From Streptomyces lanatus (lineage in GTDB: Bacteria > Actinomycetota > Actinomycetes > Streptomycetales > Streptomycetaceae), in contig NZ_BNBM01000004.1 of the NCBI RefSeq assembly GCF_014655715.1, forward strand, positions 595,678-659,677: a DNA stretch of 64,000 nt, written 5' to 3'. Within the stretch, counting starts at the first letter, position 1. Every line of letters starts with the position of its first letter. A program made the position numbers and the translations under genes. The notes under the pieces were generated by a model, which searched no databases, was not told the origin of the DNA, and worked only from the letters and a program-made list of their open reading frames with translations. Of the stretch, positions 59,732-64,000 are shown in pieces.

Positions 59732-62035
59732 ATGTCTTCCTCCGTCAGCAGACGGCGCCTCCTGCAAATAGCCGGGGCCACCGTAGCTGCCTCTGCCACC
59801 GGATCCTTCATCGGGGCATCTCCCGCCCACGCGGCGGCCGTTCCTCCCGCAAGGCCCGATGCCGGGGTCTTGGCGCATCCCTTTGAACTCGGCCAGGTCC
59901 GGCTCACCGCGAGCCGGTGGCTGGACAACCAGAGCCGCACGCAGAACTACCTGCGGTTCGTCGATGTCGACCGGCTGCTGTACAACTTCCGCGCCAACCA
60001 CCGGCTGTCCACCAACGGCGCGGCCGCCACCGGCGGCTGGGAGGCACCGAACTTCGCCTTCCGCAGCCACGTCCAAGGACACTTCCTCACGGCATGGGCA
60101 CAGCTGTACGCGGTGACCGGGGACACCACCTGCCGGGACAAGGCAACCCACATGGTTGCGGAGTTGGCCAAGTGCCAGGCCAACAACAGCGCCGCCGGTT
60201 TCAACGCCGGGTACCTTTCTGGCCTCCCCGAGTCCGACTTCACCGCTCTCGAGCAGGGGACCCCGCGGGGCGTGCCGTACTACACCATCCACAAGACCCT
60301 CATGGGCCTGCTGGACGTATGGCGCCACATCGGCAGCACACAGGCCCGGGACGTGCTGCTCGCCCTGGCGGGATGGGTCGACTTGCGCACCGGCCGGCTC
60401 AGCACCCAGCAGATGCAGGCCACGCTGCGAACCGAGTTCGGCGGCATGAACGCCGTACTGACCGATCTCTACCAGCAGACAGGCGACGCACGGTGGCTCA
60501 CCGTTGCCCAGAGGTTCGACCACGCCGCGGTGTTCGACCCCCTGGCGGCCAACCAGGACAAGCTCAACGGACTGCACGCCAACACCCAGGTACCCAAGTG
60601 GATCGGGGCCGCCCGGGAGTACAAGGCCACCGGCACCACCCGCTACCGGGACATCGCCACCAACGCCTGGAACATCACCGTCAACGCACACACCTACGCC
60701 ATCGGCGGCAACAGCCAGGCGGAGCACTTCCGCGCCCCCAACGCCATCGCCGGCTACCTGAACAAGGACACCTGCGAGAGCTGCAACACCTTCAACATGC
60801 TCACCCTCACCCGGGAACTGTTCGCGCTCGACCCGAACCGGGCCGCGCTGTTCGACTACTACGAGCGGGCGTGGCTGAACCAGATGATCGGCCAGCAGAA
60901 CCCGGCCGACAACCACGGCCACGTCACCTACTTCACCCCGCTCAACCCGGGAGCCCGACGCGGTGTGGGCCCAGCGGTGGGCGGCGGCACGTGGAGCACC
61001 GACTACGGCACCTTCTGGTGCTGCCAGGGCACGGGCCTGGAGATGAACACCAGGCTGATGGACTCCATCTACTTCCGCAGTGACAACACCCTGATCGTGA
61101 ACCTGTTCGTGCCCTCGGTGCTCAACTGGTCGGAGCGCGGAATCACCGTCACCCAGACCACGACATACCCCGTCAGCGACACCACGACCCTGCAAGTCAC
61201 CGGCAACGTCAGCGGAACCTGGGCCATGCGCATCCGCATCCCGAACTGGACCACCGGGGCCACCATCAGCGTCAACGGCACGCAGCAGAACATCACCACC
61301 AACCCCGGCAGTTACGCCACCCTGAACCGCACCTGGACCTCCGGCGACACGGTCACCGTCCGCCTGCCCATGCGGATCGTCATGCGAGCGGCTAACGACA
61401 ACCCGAACGTCTCCGCGATCACCTACGGCCCGGTGGTCCTGTCCGGCAACTACGGCGACTCCGCGCTCAGTTCCCTCCCGACACTGAACACGTCCTCGAT
61501 CACACGGACCAGCAGCACGTCACTCGCCTTCACCGCCACCGCCAACGGCTCCACCGTCAACCTGGGCCCGTTCCACGACGCGCACGGCCACAACTACACC
61601 GTCTACTGGAACGCTGCCGGCACCTTCCGTCTCGTCAACGTGGGCAGCGGTCTCCTGCTGGGCATCCAGAACATGTCCACGGCAGACGGTGGCCGTGCGC
61701 TGCAGTGGTCGGACAACGGCACCGCCGACCACGACTGGCACATGATCACCGACGGAACCGCGGTCCGCTTCCGCAACGCCCACAGCGGCAAGGTGCTCGG
61801 CGTCCTGAACATGTCCACGGCAGACGACGCGACCGTCCTGCAGTGGTCGGACAACGGCACCGCCGACCACCGATGGACGCTGCTCGACCAGGGAGACGGA
61901 ACCTACAAAATCCGCAACGAGAACAGCGGCAAGCTGCTCGCCATCGCGAACAACTCCACCGCTGTCGGCGCATTCGCAGTCCAGGACTCGGACGACGGCA
62001 CCGCCGACAACCGGTGGCGCATCGTGCGGAACTGA
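59732..62035 (+). CDS. Secreted GH127 beta-L-arabinofuranosidase with Ricin-type domain
   Basis: A 767-residue Tat-exported protein (SRRRLLQIAGATVAASATG). The GH127 (formerly DUF1680) (alpha/alpha)6 barrel starts with LGQVRLTASRWLDNQSRTQNYLRFVDVDRLLYNFR. The zinc/nucleophile set of the family is present: Glu and Cys in DTCESCNTFNM (about 346-350) and the Cys pair in TFWCCQGTGLE (about 429-430). The C-terminal ~160 residues hold three near-identical units with LQWSDNGTADH, a Ricin-like trefoil. It would release beta-L-arabinofuranose as found in extensin or AGP side chains. Confidence 0.92.
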   Translation: MSSSVSRRRLLQIAGATVAASATGSFIGASPAHAAAVPPARPDAGVLAHPFELGQVRLTASRWLDNQSRTQNYLRFVDVDRLLYNFRANHRLSTNGAAATGGWEAPNFAFRSHVQGHFLTAWAQLYAVTGDTTCRDKATHMVAELAKCQANNSAAGFNAGYLSGLPESDFTALEQGTPRGVPYYTIHKTLMGLLDVWRHIGSTQARDVLLALAGWVDLRTGRLSTQQMQATLRTEFGGMNAVLTDLYQQTGDARWLTVAQRFDHAAVFDPLAANQDKLNGLHANTQVPKWIGAAREYKATGTTRYRDIATNAWNITVNAHTYAIGGNSQAEHFRAPNAIAGYLNKDTCESCNTFNMLTLTRELFALDPNRAALFDYYERAWLNQMIGQQNPADNHGHVTYFTPLNPGARRGVGPAVGGGTWSTDYGTFWCCQGTGLEMNTRLMDSIYFRSDNTLIVNLFVPSVLNWSERGITVTQTTTYPVSDTTTLQVTGNVSGTWAMRIRIPNWTTGATISVNGTQQNITTNPGSYATLNRTWTSGDTVTVRLPMRIVMRAANDNPNVSAITYGPVVLSGNYGDSALSSLPTLNTSSITRTSSTSLAFTATANGSTVNLGPFHDAHGHNYTVYWNAAGTFRLVNVGSGLLLGIQNMSTADGGRALQWSDNGTADHDWHMITDGTAVRFRNAHSGKVLGVLNMSTADDATVLQWSDNGTADHRWTLLDQGDGTYKIRNENSGKLLAIANNSTAVGAFAVQDSDDGTADNRWRIVRN

Positions 62036-62092
62036 GGCCCGTCCCGGAAGCAGATTGTGGTCGCTCCCCACCCTCCCGCTTGCTCGACACTT

Positions 62093-62110
62093 CGACATTC
62101 GTTCGAGATT
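62093..62110. promoter_or_regulatory. CGA-n-GTTCGA element upstream of GH62
   Basis: CGACATTCGTTCGAGATT, a variant of the CGAAC-n-GTTCGATAT element before the GH43 genes, 88 bases before the GH62 start. Confidence 0.4.
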
Positions 62111-62197
62111 AAGAACGCGGCGGGTTACGGCCCATCACCAGCCCAGCCAGCCCCTGACGGGGCAACGGGAACCGCTACCCCAAGGAATGAGACCCCC

Positions 62198-63613
62198 ATG
62201 CAGAAACGTAGTTTCAGGCGCAGGCATCTGACCGTGGTGCTCGCGGCCATGGTCGCTTCGGCGGCGACGCTCGTCGCCAACCCGGCTCAGGCGGCCACCA
62301 GCGGCGAATTGCGCGGCGCTGGTTCCGGCAGATGTCTCGATGTGCCCGGCGCCAGCCAGACGGACGGCGCGAATGTACAGATCTGGGACTGCACGGGCGG
62401 CACCAACCAGCAGTGGACGCTGACGGACAACAACCAGCTGACCGTGTACGGCAACAAGTGCCTGGATGTTCCGGGCCACGCCACCACGGCCGGTACCCGA
62501 CCGGTGATCTGGTCCTGCAACGGAGGCACCAACCAGCAGTGGCGAGTCAACTCCGACGGCACGGTCGTCGCCGTGGAGTCCGGGCTGTGCCTGGACGTGT
62601 CGGGCGGCGCCACGGCCAACGGCACGGCGGTGCAGCTCTGGAACTGCACCGGCAGCAGCAACCAGAAATGGAGCGGCCTGTCCGCACCGCCGAACGGCAC
62701 ATGCGCTCTTCCCTCGACGTACCGATGGAGCTCGACCGGCCCACTGGCGCAGCCGGCGAACGGGTGGGCCTCGCTCAAGGACTTCACCACCGTCACGTAC
62801 AACGGCAGGCACCTCGTCTACGCCACCGCCTCCGACGGATCGTCGTGGAAATCGATGGGGTTCAGTCCCTTCACCAACTGGTCCGACATGGCGTCGGCCG
62901 GCCAGACCCAGATGACCCAGGGCGCGGTGGCTCCCAAACTGTTCTATTTCGCCCCCAAGAACATCTGGGTGCTCACCTCCAACGGGTGGGGCACTCAATG
63001 GCCCTTCGTCTACCGCACGTCGAGCGACCCCACCAATCCCAACGGCTGGTCCGCGGCGCAGCCGCTGTTCACCGGCAGCCTCCCCGACGGCAGCGCGATC
63101 GACCCGACCATGATCGCCGACGGCCAGAACATGCACATGTTCTTCGCCGGTGACAACGGCAAGATCTACAAGTCGACCATGCCGATCGGCAACTTCCCCG
63201 CCAGCTTCGGCTCGTCGTACACGACGATCATGACCGACACCGTGAAGAACCTCTTCGAGGCGCCAGAGGTCTACAAGGTCCAGGGCCAGGACCAGTACCT
63301 CATGATCGTCGAGGCTCGCGGTGCGACCGAGCAACGCTTCTTCCGTTCGTTCACGGCCACCAGCCTGAACGGTCCGTGGACCCCGCAGGCCGCCACCGAG
63401 TCCAACCCCTTCGCCGGCAAGGCCAACAGCGGCGCCACCTGGACCAACGACATCAGCCACGGCGACCTGGTCCGCAACAACCCCGACCAGACCATGACCA
63501 TCGACCCCTGCAACCTGCAGTTCCTCTACCAGGGCCTGTCCCCCGACACGCCGCCGGGCACCTCCTACATCCAACTGCCCTACCGGCCGGGCCTGCTCAC
63601 CCTCCAGCGCTGA
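62198..63613 (+). CDS. Secreted GH62 alpha-L-arabinofuranosidase with N-terminal Ricin (CBM13) domain
   Basis: A 471-residue protein from ATG 62198. Signal peptide to about residue 32 (LVANPAQAA). Ricin trefoil about 36-158 with three QxW units (NQQWTL, NQQWRV, NQKWSG). GH62 propeller about 165-471: CALPSTYRWSSTGPLAQP, KDFTTVTYNGRHLVYAT (base Asp), DGSAIDPTMIADG (second Asp), LFEAPEVYKV (acid Glu), ending YIQLPYRPGLLTL. GH62 removes arabinofuranose from arabinoxylan and arabinan. Domain order matches known Streptomyces enzymes. Confidence 0.95.
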   Translation: MQKRSFRRRHLTVVLAAMVASAATLVANPAQAATSGELRGAGSGRCLDVPGASQTDGANVQIWDCTGGTNQQWTLTDNNQLTVYGNKCLDVPGHATTAGTRPVIWSCNGGTNQQWRVNSDGTVVAVESGLCLDVSGGATANGTAVQLWNCTGSSNQKWSGLSAPPNGTCALPSTYRWSSTGPLAQPANGWASLKDFTTVTYNGRHLVYATASDGSSWKSMGFSPFTNWSDMASAGQTQMTQGAVAPKLFYFAPKNIWVLTSNGWGTQWPFVYRTSSDPTNPNGWSAAQPLFTGSLPDGSAIDPTMIADGQNMHMFFAGDNGKIYKSTMPIGNFPASFGSSYTTIMTDTVKNLFEAPEVYKVQGQDQYLMIVEARGATEQRFFRSFTATSLNGPWTPQAATESNPFAGKANSGATWTNDISHGDLVRNNPDQTMTIDPCNLQFLYQGLSPDTPPGTSYIQLPYRPGLLTLQR

Positions 63614-63634
63614 CCCGTGGGCAGACGACCGGAA

Positions 63635-63671
63635 GCTTGTGACCGTGCGCCCGGCAGGCACGGTCACAAGC
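63635..63671 (+). terminator. Hairpin after GH62
   Basis: GCTTGTGACCGTGC pairs perfectly with GCACGGTCACAAGC around a 9-base loop, 21 bases after the stop. Confidence 0.8.
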
Positions 63672-63864
63672 GGCTTCCACCTCGCCTCCCAGGAAAGCCC
63701 CCTTCAAGCCGACCCGCTCGGTGCGTGTGCTCCCCCCACCACTCCGACCCGTTCTGCCAGTAAGCAAAGCGGCCGCCAAGCCGAAGGAAGGCGCTGCGGC
63801 CGAGCTGCTGACACGAACGGCGAAGCCGCTGATTCAGCTACCACTCGCAGAAGAGGACGCCTGC

Positions 63865-64000
63865 ATGAGAAAGTCTTGGGTTCTACCCCTGATCACGCTT
63901 GTCGCCGCCACGCTCGGGGTGACGGCGGCAGGTGTGGCCCCTGCCTCCGCCGCCCCCACCACGCCCTTGCGGGTCATGCCGTTGGGCGACTCCATAACCT
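63865..64000 (+). CDS. Secreted GDSL/SGNH hydrolase, N-terminus (cut by window end)
   Basis: ATG 63865 opens MRKSWVLPLITLVAATLG, a signal peptide ending near ASAA, then PTTPLRVMPLGDSIT, the block I GDS motif with the nucleophile Ser of SGNH esterases. In this setting it is probably a carbohydrate or feruloyl/acetyl esterase that deacylates plant polysaccharides. Only 45 residues are in the window. Confidence 0.85.
   Translation, partial: MRKSWVLPLITLVAATLGVTAAGVAPASAAPTTPLRVMPLGDSIT

Noticed and set aside
1..64000. CRISPR arrays, tRNA or rRNA genes, prophage or biosynthetic gene clusters
   Set aside because: No regularly spaced repeats, no tRNA-like cloverleafs noticed by eye, no phage structural genes and no PKS/NRPS/RiPP core enzymes.

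Overview
The window looks like a piece of a Streptomyces (or closely related actinomycete) chromosome. GC is very high (roughly 70% by eye), coding third positions are almost always G or C, GTG and TTG starts are common, several exported enzymes carry twin-arginine signals, and two sugar ABC importers lack their own ATPase gene, as is usual where a shared MsiK-type ATPase serves many importers.

Region 1 (1-4.2 kb) holds ordinary genes: the start of an SRAP protein at the left edge, an SDR oxidoreductase facing its probable TetR repressor across two matching operators, a small membrane protein, a GAF-SpoIIE phosphatase and a MepB-like protein. Region 2 (4.2-13.2 kb) is a complete sugar module. 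A LacI regulator, binding protein, two permeases and a cytoplasmic MGH1/GH63-like glycosidase lie on the minus strand. Opposite them is a secreted clan GH-A-like enzyme with three carbohydrate-binding segments. Four copies of a CGAACCGGTTCG palindrome sit between the two units.

Region 3 (13.2-22.5 kb) has a threonine aldolase with a TetR regulator, a LysR gene facing a PrpF-DctA pair (organic acid uptake and isomerisation), a second SpoIIE phosphatase, two small unknown ORFs leading into a GAP/Sap membrane protein, and a pirin-GNAT pair. Region 4 (22.5-28.8 kb) is a redox island: pirin, AhpD-like protein, DoxX, two MarR regulators, NmrA, two luciferase-like monooxygenases (the first broken by a one-base frameshift) and an F420-reductase-like protein. 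Nine variants of one operator, near TTGACRCRTCAA, are scattered through it, often in pairs 28 bp apart that bracket a promoter. Region 5 (28.8-33.4 kb) has a two-component system and a DUF418-type membrane protein among decayed fragments: a piece resembling the DUF418 start, the N-terminus of an ABC exporter with two internal stops, and an IS5-family remnant.

Region 6 (33.4-64 kb) is dominated by breakdown of plant arabinan and arabinogalactan. A cytoplasmic set (GH51 arabinofuranosidase, two permeases, binding lipoprotein, GH2 beta-galactosidase, LacI) is followed by an array of exported enzymes: a GH49-like beta-helix protein, a GH29 fucosidase, four GH43-AbfB enzymes, a GH97 enzyme with a Ricin-type tail, a GH127 beta-L-arabinofuranosidase, a GH62 arabinofuranosidase with an N-terminal Ricin domain, and the start of a GDSL/SGNH hydrolase. 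Exported enzymes would cut side chains and release arabinose- and galactose-containing oligosaccharides, the ABC system would import them, and GH51 and GH2 would finish them inside the cell. A CGAAC-n-GTTCG element, usually followed by an ATAT stretch, recurs upstream of five of the exported enzymes. Two of the GH43 genes are an inverted duplicate pair. IS256, GH127 and Ricin remnants show that the array has been rearranged.
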